From contig NZ_JBOFQF010000042.1 of assembly GCF_051660745.1 (NCBI RefSeq), forward strand, positions 186,001 to 250,000: a DNA stretch of 64,000 bases. The letters run 5' to 3'. The notes below the pieces were generated by a model. The model was not told where the DNA came from. It made no database searches and was given only the letters and a program-made list of their open reading frames with translations. The position numbers and the translations under genes are program-made. This DNA comes from Segniliparus sp051660745. Lineage in GTDB: Bacteria > Actinomycetota > Actinomycetes > Mycobacteriales > Mycobacteriaceae. Position 1 is the stretch's first letter; each line of letters starts with the position of its first letter. Of this stretch, positions 24,532 to 33,800 are shown piece after piece.

Positions 24532-26447
24532 GTCTCGTCCTTCACGCCAAAGGTTTTCAGCCACGTCTTTTCACTTGTGAGCTCTGGGGCAGCTGCCCGG
24601 TAGCGCTTCGCGAGCGAGCCGTATTCCCTGGCCAGGCCGACAAACTCGCCTGCGAACTCCTTGGCGAGGCGCACGGCCTCGGCGCGGGAGCGCTTGCGGT
24701 ACACCACGCCCGCGCCGCCGGACACGGTGACGGTCACGCCGTCCACCTTCGACAGGAGCCACCACCAGGAGTCTTGCGCCGCGACATTGGCCTGCGGGCG
24801 CTCGTGGTGCTCGGGGTTCTCCCTGCGGAGCTGATGGGCGACGGCGGTGGCCATCCTGACCACCTTGCCGACCTTGCCGAGCGGTTTGCGGGTGCCCGCC
24901 ATGTCCCGCCCGGACGGCAGCGGCAGCTCCGTGGCAGAGGTGATGAGCTGCGCGTCCGGGTAGCCTTTGCGCACCGTCTGCGCGTCGCCGAGCGCCTTTG
25001 GCAAGAGGGCGTGCAGCCCCTCCGGGCCCGCTTTGAAGTCCCGCACCGCTTTGAGCTGCAGCGCGAGGGTCGAGTACTCCATGGTGAGGGCGTGGAACAA
25101 CGTCGCCTTCGCGAGGTGGACGTACAGGCCGAGCCGGGAGCCGTCGTGGTGCAGCGCCGCGACGATGAGCCGGTTGCGCAGGTGGAAGTACGACTGCCAG
25201 TCGATCCGGTCGTCTTTGTCCGCCCAGGCCATATGCCAGATGGCGGCGCCGGGCAGGCCGACCGTCGGGTAGCCCGAGCGCCGAGCGCGCAGCGCGAGCT
25301 CGACGTCGTCCCATTTGATGAAGAACGGCATCGGCAGGCCGACCTCTTCGAGCACCTTGCGCGGGATCAGGCAGAGCCACCAGCCGTTGAACTCCACGTC
25401 CACCCTGCGGTGCAGCTCCTTGGTCGCCAGGAGCGGCTTTTTCGCGAAATCGTGGTCGTAGCTGGTGTTCGGCGCTTTCTCCCAGATGAGCCGGACCCGG
25501 TCGAGCACCTCGCCCATCGAGTGCAGGTGCGAGCGCTCCTGCAGGTTGAGCATCTGCCCGCCGACGATGGTCGGGGTCTGCGCCCAGCGGCCGAACGAGA
25601 CGAGCCGGAGGATCGACTCCGGCTCGACGTCGACGTCGTCGTCCATGACGACGAACCGCTGCGCCTCGGTCGTGGTGAGCGCCTCGTGCATCACCCGGGC
25701 ATAGCCGCCGGACCCGCCGAGGTTCCCCTGGTGATGGACGACGAGCCGGTCCCCGAGCCGCGCTGCGGCCTCCGCGAAGCCGGGCTCGTCCTTGGCGTTC
25801 TTCGTGCCCTGGTCCACCATGATCACCGCGCCGACCCGCGCGTCGAGCTCCGGGTCGGCGGTGAGGGCCGCGAGCGCGTTGACCGCGTCCGAGGGGCGGT
25901 TGAAGGTGGGGATGCCGATCGTCACCTTGGCCTCGGGGCCGGTGCTGCCGCCCGGCGGCGCGGTCGGCGAATGCCAGCCCGCCCGCTCCAGGACCACGGG
26001 CTCCTCCTCGGCCGTCACGTCGAACCACATCCAGCCCCCGTCCTCGAACGCGGTGAGCGGCAGGTCGAAACGCAGGGTCTGCGTCTGGCCGGGGACTCCG
26101 ACCTCGGTGACGGCGGAGTCGAGGAGCACCGGGGCCGCGTCGGCCTTGGACCGGTACACCTGGACGCCCGCGCGCCCGGTGAGCTCGATGTGCAGCGTCA
26201 CCGACTGCAGGGTCGTCCAACGCCGCCAGTACGCGGCGGGGAAGGCGTTGAAGTACGTCGCGAAGGAGACCTCGGTGTCCGGGCGCATGCGCAGCCGGAA
26301 CCGGTCGATCGCGTGCGCCCTCGGCGTCGCGGGGTTCGGGTGCTCGACGTACAGCCGCCGCACCCCCGCGGACTCTCCGGCCCTGGGCAGGACGAGGCGC
26401 TGCAGCAGTGTCTCGTCGACCTGGTGGGCCGTATCGGTCTGGCTCAT
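24528..26447 (-). CDS. glfT2: Galactofuranosyltransferase GlfT2
   Basis: Polymerises the galactan of arabinogalactan with alternating beta-(1->5) and beta-(1->6) galactofuranose from UDP-Galf at the inner membrane face. At 639 residues it matches the mycobacterial enzyme (637). It has an N-terminal beta-barrel domain, then a GT-A fold: KVTIGIPTFNRPSDAVNAL, the metal-binding DDDVDVEPE, GQMLNLQERSHLHSMGEV, FNGWWLCLIPRKVLEEVG and the catalytic WDDVE, followed by a helical C-terminal domain. The start is ATG 26445-26447, overlapping the glf stop by four bases; the frame extends far upstream only as an artefact. Confidence 0.97.
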   Translation of the reverse strand: MSQTDTAHQVDETLLQRLVLPRAGESAGVRRLYVEHPNPATPRAHAIDRFRLRMRPDTEVSFATYFNAFPAAYWRRWTTLQSVTLHIELTGRAGVQVYRSKADAAPVLLDSAVTEVGVPGQTQTLRFDLPLTAFEDGGWMWFDVTAEEEPVVLERAGWHSPTAPPGGSTGPEAKVTIGIPTFNRPSDAVNALAALTADPELDARVGAVIMVDQGTKNAKDEPGFAEAAARLGDRLVVHHQGNLGGSGGYARVMHEALTTTEAQRFVVMDDDVDVEPESILRLVSFGRWAQTPTIVGGQMLNLQERSHLHSMGEVLDRVRLIWEKAPNTSYDHDFAKKPLLATKELHRRVDVEFNGWWLCLIPRKVLEEVGLPMPFFIKWDDVELALRARRSGYPTVGLPGAAIWHMAWADKDDRIDWQSYFHLRNRLIVAALHHDGSRLGLYVHLAKATLFHALTMEYSTLALQLKAVRDFKAGPEGLHALLPKALGDAQTVRKGYPDAQLITSATELPLPSGRDMAGTRKPLGKVGKVVRMATAVAHQLRRENPEHHERPQANVAAQDSWWWLLSKVDGVTVTVSGGAGVVYRKRSRAEAVRLAKEFAGEFVGLAREYGSLAKRYRAAAPELTSEKTWLKTFGVKDET

Positions 26448-27652
26448 ACGGAAGCCTCCTCCTTCTCCTCCCCCGTCCACGCTCCAGTGGCGAAATACGG
26501 GCGCAGCTCGTTCTCGAACATCCGCATGGCGCTCGCGATGGCCATGTGCATGTCCAGGTATTGGTAGGTGCCGAGGCGGCCGCCGAACAGCACCCGGCGC
26601 TCGGCGGCCTCGCGCTTGGCCAGCTCGCGGTACGCCGCGAGCCGCGCGCGGTCCGCCGGGGAGTTCACCGGGTAGTACGGCTCGTCCTCCCGGTTCGCGA
26701 ACCGGGAGAACTCGCGCATGACCACAGTCTTGTCCTTGGGGTAGTCCCGCTCCGGGTGGAAGTGGCGGAACTCGTGGATCCGGGTGTAGGGCGCGTCGAG
26801 GTCGGCGTAGTTCATCACGGCGGTGCCCTGGAAGTCGCCGACGCCGAGCACTTCGGTCTCGAAGTCGAGGGTCCGCCACGCGAGCTCCCCCTCCGACCAG
26901 TCGAAGTACCGGTCGATCGGGCCGGTGTACACCACCGGGGCCTCGGGGTTCTCCTCGCGCAGGCGCTCGGCGAGGTCGAAGTAGTCGACCCCGGTGCGCA
27001 CCTCGATCAGCGGGTGGTCGGCCATCTTCGTCAGCCACGCGGCGTAGCCGTCCTTCGGCAGGCCCTCGAAACGGTCGTTGAAGTACCTGGTGTCGAAGGT
27101 GAGCCGCACCGGCAACCGGGTGATGATCCCGGCGGGGAGCTCGCGCGGGTCGGTCTGCCACTGCTTGGCGGTGTAGTCCCGCACGAACGCCTCGTAGAGC
27201 GGGCGGCCGATGAGCGAGACCGCCTTGTTCTCCAGGTTCAGGTCCGGGTCGCCAGTCGCCTCGGCGGCCTGCGCCGCGATGAACTCCCGCGCCTCTTCGG
27301 GGGTGAAGGAGCGGCCGAAGAACTGGGACATGTTCGCGAGGCCGAACGGCAGCGGGTAGACCTGCCCGGCATGCTTCGTGAAGACCCGGTGCTGGTAGTC
27401 GGTGAATTCGGCGAACCGCCGCACGTAGTCCCAGACCGCGACGTTCGAGGTGTGGAAGAGGTGCGCGCCGTACTTGTGCACCTCGATCCCCGTCTCGGGC
27501 TCCGCCTCCGACCAGGCGTTGCCGCCGAGATGGGCGCGGCGGTCGAGGACCAACGCCCGCTTGCCCAGCTCCCTCGCGGCGCGCTCTGCGACGGTGAGGC
27601 CGAAGAAACCGGAGCCGACCACCACGAGGTCGTATGAGGAAAGCAGGGGCAC
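26444..27652 (-). CDS. glf: UDP-galactopyranose mutase
   Basis: Converts UDP-Galp to UDP-Galf, the donor for galactan; it is a flavoenzyme requiring reduced FAD. The 402-residue protein begins with the FAD-binding motif VVVGSGFFGLTVAERAA; further signatures are GGNAWSE, KYGAHLFHTSN, FEGLPKDGYAAW, and the C-terminal GRLGTYQYLDMHMAIASA. The start is a GTG at 27652. It is the first gene of a glf-glfT2-ubiA-aftB run in which every junction overlaps by 4-11 bp, indicating one transcript for successive steps of galactan and arabinan assembly. Confidence 0.97.
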   Translation of the reverse strand: MPLLSSYDLVVVGSGFFGLTVAERAARELGKRALVLDRRAHLGGNAWSEAEPETGIEVHKYGAHLFHTSNVAVWDYVRRFAEFTDYQHRVFTKHAGQVYPLPFGLANMSQFFGRSFTPEEAREFIAAQAAEATGDPDLNLENKAVSLIGRPLYEAFVRDYTAKQWQTDPRELPAGIITRLPVRLTFDTRYFNDRFEGLPKDGYAAWLTKMADHPLIEVRTGVDYFDLAERLREENPEAPVVYTGPIDRYFDWSEGELAWRTLDFETEVLGVGDFQGTAVMNYADLDAPYTRIHEFRHFHPERDYPKDKTVVMREFSRFANREDEPYYPVNSPADRARLAAYRELAKREAAERRVLFGGRLGTYQYLDMHMAIASAMRMFENELRPYFATGAWTGEEKEEASV

Positions 27653-27683
27653 GGGGTCTCAGGGTATCAGTATCATCGACCGC

Positions 27684-28079
27684 ATGGGCCTCGTCATTGA
27701 ACGGTTCGACCACATCGTCCTCAACTGTCGCGACGTGCAGGCCACGGCCTCGTGGTACGAGTCGGTGCTCGGTATGGCCGTGGAGCAGTTCGGGCCGCAA
27801 AAACGGACCGCGCTGAAGTTCGGGAACCAGAAGATCAACCTGCGCCCCACCGGTCCGAACGAGGGCTGGGCCACAGGGGCCTCCGACGCGCCCGGCTCCG
27901 CCGACGTCTGCTTCATCACCGCGTCGCGCCCGGACGAAGTCCTCGCCTCGTTCGCTCGCCTCGGCGTGGACGTGGTCGAAGGCCCGACGCCGAAGACCGG
28001 CGCGCTCGGGCCGATGACCTCGGTCTACTGCCGAGACCCGGACGGCAACCTGGTCGAAGTCGCCTCCTACGACCATTGA
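27684..28079 (+). CDS. VOC-family protein, virulence-associated type
   Basis: A 131-residue vicinal-oxygen-chelate protein with IERFDHIVLNCRDVQATASWYESVLGM at the start and YCRDPDGNLVEVASYDH at the end, a pattern seen in glyoxalase/bleomycin-resistance-like proteins. Putative metal ligands include the His of FDHIVLNC and the Glu of LVEVASY. Substrate unknown. It diverges from glf (31 bp) and its TGA overlaps the ATG of the following MFS gene by one base, so the two are coupled. Confidence 0.88.
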   Translation: MGLVIERFDHIVLNCRDVQATASWYESVLGMAVEQFGPQKRTALKFGNQKINLRPTGPNEGWATGASDAPGSADVCFITASRPDEVLASFARLGVDVVEGPTPKTGALGPMTSVYCRDPDGNLVEVASYDH

Positions 28080-29281
28080 TGGCCCCCGCGACGATGCCCG
28101 GCACGACGGCTGCGCTGCCAACGGGACGAGCCTTCCCGCTGGGGAAGATCCTCCTCCTCTCGCTGTGCATGGTGGTGGTCATCACCGTCGAAGTCGGCCC
28201 GGTCGGCGTCCTGCCGCAGATCGCGGCGGATCTGGGGGTCCCACAATCCCGAGCCGCGCTTCTGGTGAGCTGTTACGCGCTCACCGTGGTCGTCGCCTCC
28301 GTTCCTGCGATCCGGCTGCTCGACCGGTTCGACCGCAGACAGGTGCTCATGCTCTCGATGGGCTCCTTCGCCGTGTCGACCGCAGCCCTCGCCGTCGCCC
28401 AGAGCCTGCCGTTCGCGATCCTCGCCCGCGTGGTCGGCGGCTTCGGCCATGCGATCTTCTTCGGCGTCGGCATGGACATCACCCACCGGCTCAGCCCGCC
28501 GAGGCGCATGGTCGCAGCCGTGGCGATCTTCTTCGCGGGCAACGTCGTCGCGCTCGCGCTCGCGGTCCCCGCTGTCGCGGCGGTCGGCGGCCACGGCTCG
28601 GGCTGGCGGGGCGTCTTCCTCGTCCTCGCCGCCTGCGCGGCCGTCGCCGTCGCCATGGCAAGGCTGCTCCTGCCCCCGCTGCCGTCGGGAAAAATGCCAT
28701 CGGGGCAGCCGCTGCTGCGGTCGCTGTTCCCCCGGCCCGACCGCAGCGCCACGGTCGTCTGCGTCTTGGGCCTGCTCTGGCTCACCGGGCATTTCCTCGC
28801 GTTCACCCTGCTGCGCGCCGAGCTGACGGGCTCGGGCTTCCCCGACCGGCTGGCCCCCGCGCTCCTCATGGCGTACGGGATCGACACCATCGCGGGCACC
28901 GCGCTCGCGGGGACTGTGGACCGGCGCCGGTTGCGCGGCGCCGTCGCCGCAGGCTTCCTCGTGCTCTGCGCCGCGCAGCTCTGCCTGTGGTCGCTGCTCC
29001 CCGCCGTGTGGCCGTCCTTCGCCGCCGCCGCGCTGTGGGGGGTCGGCTTCGGGGCCATCCCCACGCTCAACTCGGCGGCCCTGCTCCATTACTCGCGGGT
29101 CTCGGCCGACCTGACCGCGAGCATGCTGAACTCGGCCTGCAACATCGGGATCAGCGTCGGATCGTTCGCGGCAGGCCTGGCGTACCAGAGCCTCGGCCGC
29201 ACATCGGCCTTCTTGCTCGCGGCGGCGGTCTTCGCCGCAGGCGCGCTGGGCACGCGGGCCCTGCGGGAGCGGACTGGCTAG
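28079..29281 (+). CDS. MFS transporter (DHA1/AraJ-like)
   Basis: A 400-residue major facilitator protein with twelve predicted membrane segments. The inter-helix 2-3 loop motif is present as RLLDRFDRRQVLMLSM, and ARVVGGFGHAIFFGVGMDITHRLSPPRRM resembles the sugar-efflux/chloramphenicol-resistance-like DHA1 branch. The substrate is not predictable; coupling to a VOC (bleomycin-resistance-fold) protein suggests efflux of a toxic small molecule. The start ATG overlaps the upstream stop (TGATG). Its 3' end overlaps the convergent PPOX gene by four bases. Confidence 0.9.
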   Translation: MAPATMPGTTAALPTGRAFPLGKILLLSLCMVVVITVEVGPVGVLPQIAADLGVPQSRAALLVSCYALTVVVASVPAIRLLDRFDRRQVLMLSMGSFAVSTAALAVAQSLPFAILARVVGGFGHAIFFGVGMDITHRLSPPRRMVAAVAIFFAGNVVALALAVPAVAAVGGHGSGWRGVFLVLAACAAVAVAMARLLLPPLPSGKMPSGQPLLRSLFPRPDRSATVVCVLGLLWLTGHFLAFTLLRAELTGSGFPDRLAPALLMAYGIDTIAGTALAGTVDRRRLRGAVAAGFLVLCAAQLCLWSLLPAVWPSFAAAALWGVGFGAIPTLNSAALLHYSRVSADLTASMLNSACNIGISVGSFAAGLAYQSLGRTSAFLLAAAVFAAGALGTRALRERTG

Positions 29282-29661
29282 GCGGCCTCGGTGATGGACA
29301 GGCCGACCGTGCGGTCCTTCCCGCGCAGGTTCGATCCTGTCACGATGAGCCAGCCGACGACCCCGTATTTCTTGACAATCGCCGCCCGGGCGCGTTCGGT
29401 CCCCGCCGCGTCCAGGACCGCCGCCGTCCCCTCGACGACCGGGCCGAACGGCTTCTTGCCCCGCGCGTCGCAGGCCTGCACCGTGACCCGAGGGGTGTTG
29501 CGGATGCGCTTCACCTTCCAGGAGTCGCCGACGGTCCAGATCAGCAGCTCGCCGCCGTCGCGCGCCGCCCAGATCGGGAGTGGTTTCGGAGTGCCGTCCT
29601 TGCGGAACGTGGTGAGCAGGACGTACTTCCCAGCGGCGATCTGGTCGAAGAGTGCGGTCAT
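29278..29661 (-). CDS. PPOX-class flavin/F420-binding protein, paralogue 1
   Basis: A 127-residue split-barrel protein of the pyridoxamine-5'-phosphate-oxidase-like class, subgroup with TALFDQIAAGKYVLLTTFRKDGTPKPLPIWAA and WKVKRIRNTPRVTVQACDARGKKPFGP. Actinobacterial members bind FMN, F420 or heme; the cofactor here is not certain. ATG 29661 aligns exactly with the start of the adjacent paralogue; an ATG three codons earlier (29670) is possible. Its stop is shared in an overlap with the convergent MFS gene. Confidence 0.85.
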   Translation of the reverse strand: MTALFDQIAAGKYVLLTTFRKDGTPKPLPIWAARDGGELLIWTVGDSWKVKRIRNTPRVTVQACDARGKKPFGPVVEGTAAVLDAAGTERARAAIVKKYGVVGWLIVTGSNLRGKDRTVGLSITEAA

Positions 29662-29679
29662 GAGCTCCATCGTAGCGAG

Positions 29680-30057
29680 TCACTCGGCGATGGACAGACC
29701 GATCATCGCGCCTTTGCCGCGCAGCTCGCTCGTCGCGATCGCGACCCTGGCGAGCAGCCCGAACTTCTGGACGACCGCCTTGACCGCGCGCTTGGTCTCT
29801 GCCGTGTCCAAGATGGCCGCGCGCGCGTCCAACGCCGGGCCGAAGGGCTTCTTCCCCGTGCGGTCGCAGGCCTGCAGCGTCACCCTCGGCGTGTTCCGGA
29901 TCCGCTTCACCTTCCAGGACGTGGCGGGGGTGAGCAGAAGCAGCTCGTGGCCTGCTCGGACCGCGTTCACCGCAGTGGGCTTCGGCGTGCCGTCCTTGCG
30001 GTATGTCGTGAGCAGAATGTACTTCTCGGCGCTGATCTGATCGAAGAGTGCGGTCAC
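29680..30057 (-). CDS. PPOX-class flavin/F420-binding protein, paralogue 2
   Basis: A 125-residue protein clearly duplicated from the gene 18 bp downstream: MTALFDQISAEKYILLTTYRKDGTPKP and WKVKRIRNTPRVTLQACDRTGKKPFGPALDARA align over the full length. Differences cluster around residues 30-45, the expected substrate pocket, so the two may have different substrates. Start codon GTG at 30057. Confidence 0.85.
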   Translation of the reverse strand: MTALFDQISAEKYILLTTYRKDGTPKPTAVNAVRAGHELLLLTPATSWKVKRIRNTPRVTLQACDRTGKKPFGPALDARAAILDTAETKRAVKAVVQKFGLLARVAIATSELRGKGAMIGLSIAE

Positions 30058-30108
30058 TCGGCAATGCTACGCGCGCCGCGTCCGGACGATGTCGGCTAGG
30101 CTCGCAGG

Positions 30109-30801
30109 GTGAGCACTTCCGACGCACTGGAACTGGCCGATCTCTTGCCCGAGCCGGTTGCCGATTTCATCGAGCCGATCCTGCCCCGCAAACGCGGTTT
30201 GCGCGCCAAGACCGGGTCCGCCAAGACCGGGCTCGGCGAGATCCTGTCGCGCTCGCGGACGTTCGCGGAAAAGACGTTCGCGCTGCCCTCCCGGACCCGC
30301 AAGGGCGACGTCGGGACCGCGCTCGCCGAGATCGGGGACTCGTTCGAGGGCCTCGCCCAGGTCGTCGTCGACCGCCTGCCCGCCCCGCTCGCGGAGCTCA
30401 CCCCGCTGCGCGCGCCATCGGGAGCCCGCGAGCAGGCCGGCTCCTGGAACCTCGCCTCGATCACTGCCGCGCTGCTGGGCCTCGGGCCGCTGCACTTCCT
30501 CGCGCCGCAACCGTTCGACAAGATCATCCCCCCGAGCCTGCCCGGCCCGCCCCGGCTCTGGACCTACCTGTCCGGAGTCGCGGAGATCGGCGTCGGGACG
30601 CTCCTCGTCATCCCGCGCACCCGCAGGCTCGGCGGCCTCGCGGCGGCCTCGCTGTTCGCCGCTGTCTACCCCGCGAACGTCCAAATGGCCAAAGACCTCG
30701 ACGGCAAGAACGCCGTCCTCGAAGCGGTCGCCTATTGGCGGCTCCCGCTGCAGTTCCCCTTGATCTACGGCGCGCTGAAGATCGCCATCACCGGCCGCTG
30801 A
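30109..30801 (+). CDS. Membrane protein with C-terminal DoxX-like domain
   Basis: A 230-residue protein with a ~115-residue polar N-terminal region containing a short repeat (RAKTGSAKTGLG) and a C-terminal four-helix DoxX-like domain: ASITAALLGLGPLHFLAPQPFDKIIPPSLPG, RLWTYLSGVAEIGVGTLLVIPRTRRLGGLAA and FAAVYPANVQMAKD. Such proteins are common in mycolata and of unknown function. GTG start at 30109. It diverges from the PPOX pair by 51 bp and converges on adnB. Confidence 0.8.
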   Translation: MSTSDALELADLLPEPVADFIEPILPRKRGLRAKTGSAKTGLGEILSRSRTFAEKTFALPSRTRKGDVGTALAEIGDSFEGLAQVVVDRLPAPLAELTPLRAPSGAREQAGSWNLASITAALLGLGPLHFLAPQPFDKIIPPSLPGPPRLWTYLSGVAEIGVGTLLVIPRTRRLGGLAAASLFAAVYPANVQMAKDLDGKNAVLEAVAYWRLPLQFPLIYGALKIAITGR

Positions 30802-30815
30802 GGGCAGTCAGGGGT

Positions 30816-33800
30816 TCAGCGCAGGAGCGCGGCGAGTTCTTCGGCGGTGTACAGGTCGTCGAAGACGATCGTCTTCCCCGACGCGACCTCGTGGACCGCG
30901 CCCGAGACCTTGGCGGCGCCGGTGAGCCGCTGCCACGCGAGCCGGTAGAGCGACAGCTGCGCCCGGGCCTTGCGCGGGTCGGTCCGTCCGGTCTTCCAAT
31001 CCACCACCACGAATCCGCCGCCCGGCTGGGCGAACACCGCGTCGATCCGCCCGCGCACCAGCACGCCGTCGAGGTTGAGCTCGAACGGCGCCTCCACCGC
31101 GACCGGGCTGCGCGCGGCCCACGGCGAATCGAGGAACCTCTGCCGCAGCTTTTCGTACGCGACTTCGTCGTCGTCCGCCGCGCCAGGCAGCTCGTCGAGG
31201 CCCAAAAGCTCCTCCGAGAGGTACCAGCCCCGCACCCACTCGTGGAACCCGACGCCTGTCTGCGCCTCGGGGGCGGGGGGCCGGGGACCGCGCCGGGCCC
31301 GTTCCTGCTCGAAACCGACCGGGTCCGTGACGAGGCCGACGACATCGCTGACCGTCAGCCCGGCGCGCTCAGCAGCCGAGCCCGCCACAGTGCGTTCGGC
31401 GATCAACGCCGCAACGGCCTCGAACAGCTCGCTGTCGTCGTCGGGCCCTGTCTCCGCAAGCCCTGTCTCCGCAAGCCCTGTCTCATCGGCAAGCACTGTC
31501 TCGTCGGCAAGGCCCTTGGCCAGGGCCGACCGCACGAGGTCGGCGCCCCGCTGGACCGCCGCCCGCCGCCCGAGGAGCGGGTCGGCGGGCCACACCGCGC
31601 CCTCGGCTTCGCCGATCAAAGGATTGACCGCGTCCAGCGCGGGCGACTCCGCCCACGCGTCGGGCGCTCCGCGCACCGCCATCCCAGCGGCGGCCAGCGC
31701 GTCGTGCCACTCGACTAGGAACGCGGAAGGCCCAAGCGGGCGCTCGACGCCTTCGGCCCACCAGTGCCCGGAGAGCAGCAGGGTCCGCTTGGCGCGCGTC
31801 ACCGCCACGTAGCCGAGCCTGCGCTCCTCCTCGCCGGACAGCTCTTTCGCGGCCTCTCGCTCCGCGCGGAGCATCTCCTGCAGCTCCGCCCGGTCCTGCG
31901 AGGACGTGAGCGGGCCGAGGTCGTCCGGCGGCAGCTCGGCGAGGTCGCCGATCCACGTGGAACGCGGCCTGCCGCTCGGGAACACGCCTTTGACGAGGTG
32001 CGCGACCGCGACGACGTCCCATTCCAAGCCTTTGGCCGCGTGCACGGTCAGCACCTGCACCTTTCGCGGGTCCGGCGCGGTCTCGCCGACCGGCAGCCCC
32101 CGCTCGACCGTCTCCGCGACGCGGAGGTAGCCGACCAGGCCGGAAAGGCTCGCCCGCCCGCCGATCAGCGCGACGCCCTTGGCATGCTCCGCCACCACCG
32201 ACGCGAACGACGAAAGCCGCTCCTTCGTGTGCGGCCCCGCCTCGACGGCGAGCCCTGTCGTCCGCTCCGCCAACGTCACGAACTCCGGCAAGGGCCGGTC
32301 CAGCTGCCCCCGGAGGCGTTCGAGCTCCCCCGCGAGCACGAGGAGCCTCGCGTGGCCTGCGGAGGAGTACCGCGCCGGGTCGCCCAAGTCCGCGAGCGCG
32401 TCGCCGAGGCCCGCGTGCTCGGCCCCGTCCTCGGCGAGGACCGCTGCGAGCTGGGCGACCAGCTCGTCCCAGCCGGTCGGCGACTGAGACACAGCACTGC
32501 CGGTCGGCGACTGAGACACAGCACTGCCGGTCGGCGACTGCTGCCGCTGACGACTCGGACCGAGCTCCCCGACCCGCGCCGCCAGCGCGGCCAGGTCCGC
32601 CGCGCCGATCCGCCATCGGGGGCTCGTGAGCACCTGCAAGGCGGCAGCGGACGAGCTCGGGTCCGCCACCAGCTCCAACATCGCGACCAGGTCCGAGACT
32701 TCCGGCGTGGCGAGCAGGCCGCCCAGCCCCACCACTTGCGCCTCGAGCCCCGCCGCCGCCAGCGCCTCCGCGATGGGGAGCGCATCGGCGTTCCGGCGGA
32801 CCAGCACGGCCGCGGTCGCTCTCTCCTGCGCGCCCCGATCCCGCGTGTCGAGGGCCTCGCGCAACCGCTCGGCGATCCATGCCCGCTCCAGCGCCACGTC
32901 TTCGAAGAGGGCGGCACGCACCTCGCCGTCCGGGGCCTCGGGGCGCGCCGTCAGCTCCGGAACCGCCTGGCCGGAGCCGCGCAACGGCGCGGCGGTCAGG
33001 TTCGCCAGCCGCAGCACCGAGGACGGATTGCGCCAGCTGGTCATCAGGGTGAGCGCGTCAGGCGCGTCGAAGTCCGTCCGGAACGCCGCGAGGTTGCCTG
33101 CCGAAGCGCCGCGCCACGCGTAAATGGCCTGGTGCGGGTCGCCGACCGCAGTGACCGCCACCCCGCTCCCCGACCCGAACAAGGCGCGGAGCAAGATCCG
33201 CTGGGCGTAGCCGGTGTCCTGGTACTCGTCGAGCAGCACCACGCGGCGCGCCCCTGACTCCTCGGCTCGGACCTGCGGGAACTTCTCGGCGAGCTCCGCC
33301 GCGCGAGCGGTCTGCGTCGCGAAGTCGGTCGCGCCGCTGGACCGCAGCCGCTCCTGGATCCGTTCCACCACGCCGAGCAGCTCCACTCTCGCCTGCTGCA
33401 CCGCGACCGCGTCTCGCAATTCGAGCGAGGGCTCGGCCCGCTGCCTCGGCCCTTTCGGCAACGTCGCCACCAACCGCGCGAGCGCTTCGGCCGCGTCCGT
33501 CACCCGCTCCGGCCCCGCCAGTTGCTCCGCCATTCTCCGGCCCAATGCGGTGACCGCCTCCGCCGCGCCGACCAGGCCCCTGTCCACCGCGAGCAACGAC
33601 TCCCAGCCCGCGACCGTCTCGTACGCGAGCTGCCACATCCCCGCGTCGGACAACACGACGCGCCCGCCCGCCGCCGCGTCCGCCGAGGGGGCAGCGCTGC
33701 CGCCCAGCAGCAGCCCCCACTGGGAAGCCAGCTCGCCCGTGTACGCGTCGTATGTCATCACCTGCGGCTCGGAGTTCTCCAGCAGGTCGCCGAGCCGCCC

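Noticed and set aside
26448..28121. Upstream extension of glfT2 to almost 1200 residues
   Set aside because: It is antisense/out of frame to glf and to the VOC gene, and the remaining 639 residues match the known length of GlfT2.
32473..32540. CRISPR-like array in adnB
   Set aside because: The 27-bp units are adjacent without spacers, lie in frame in a coding gene, and no cas gene is present.
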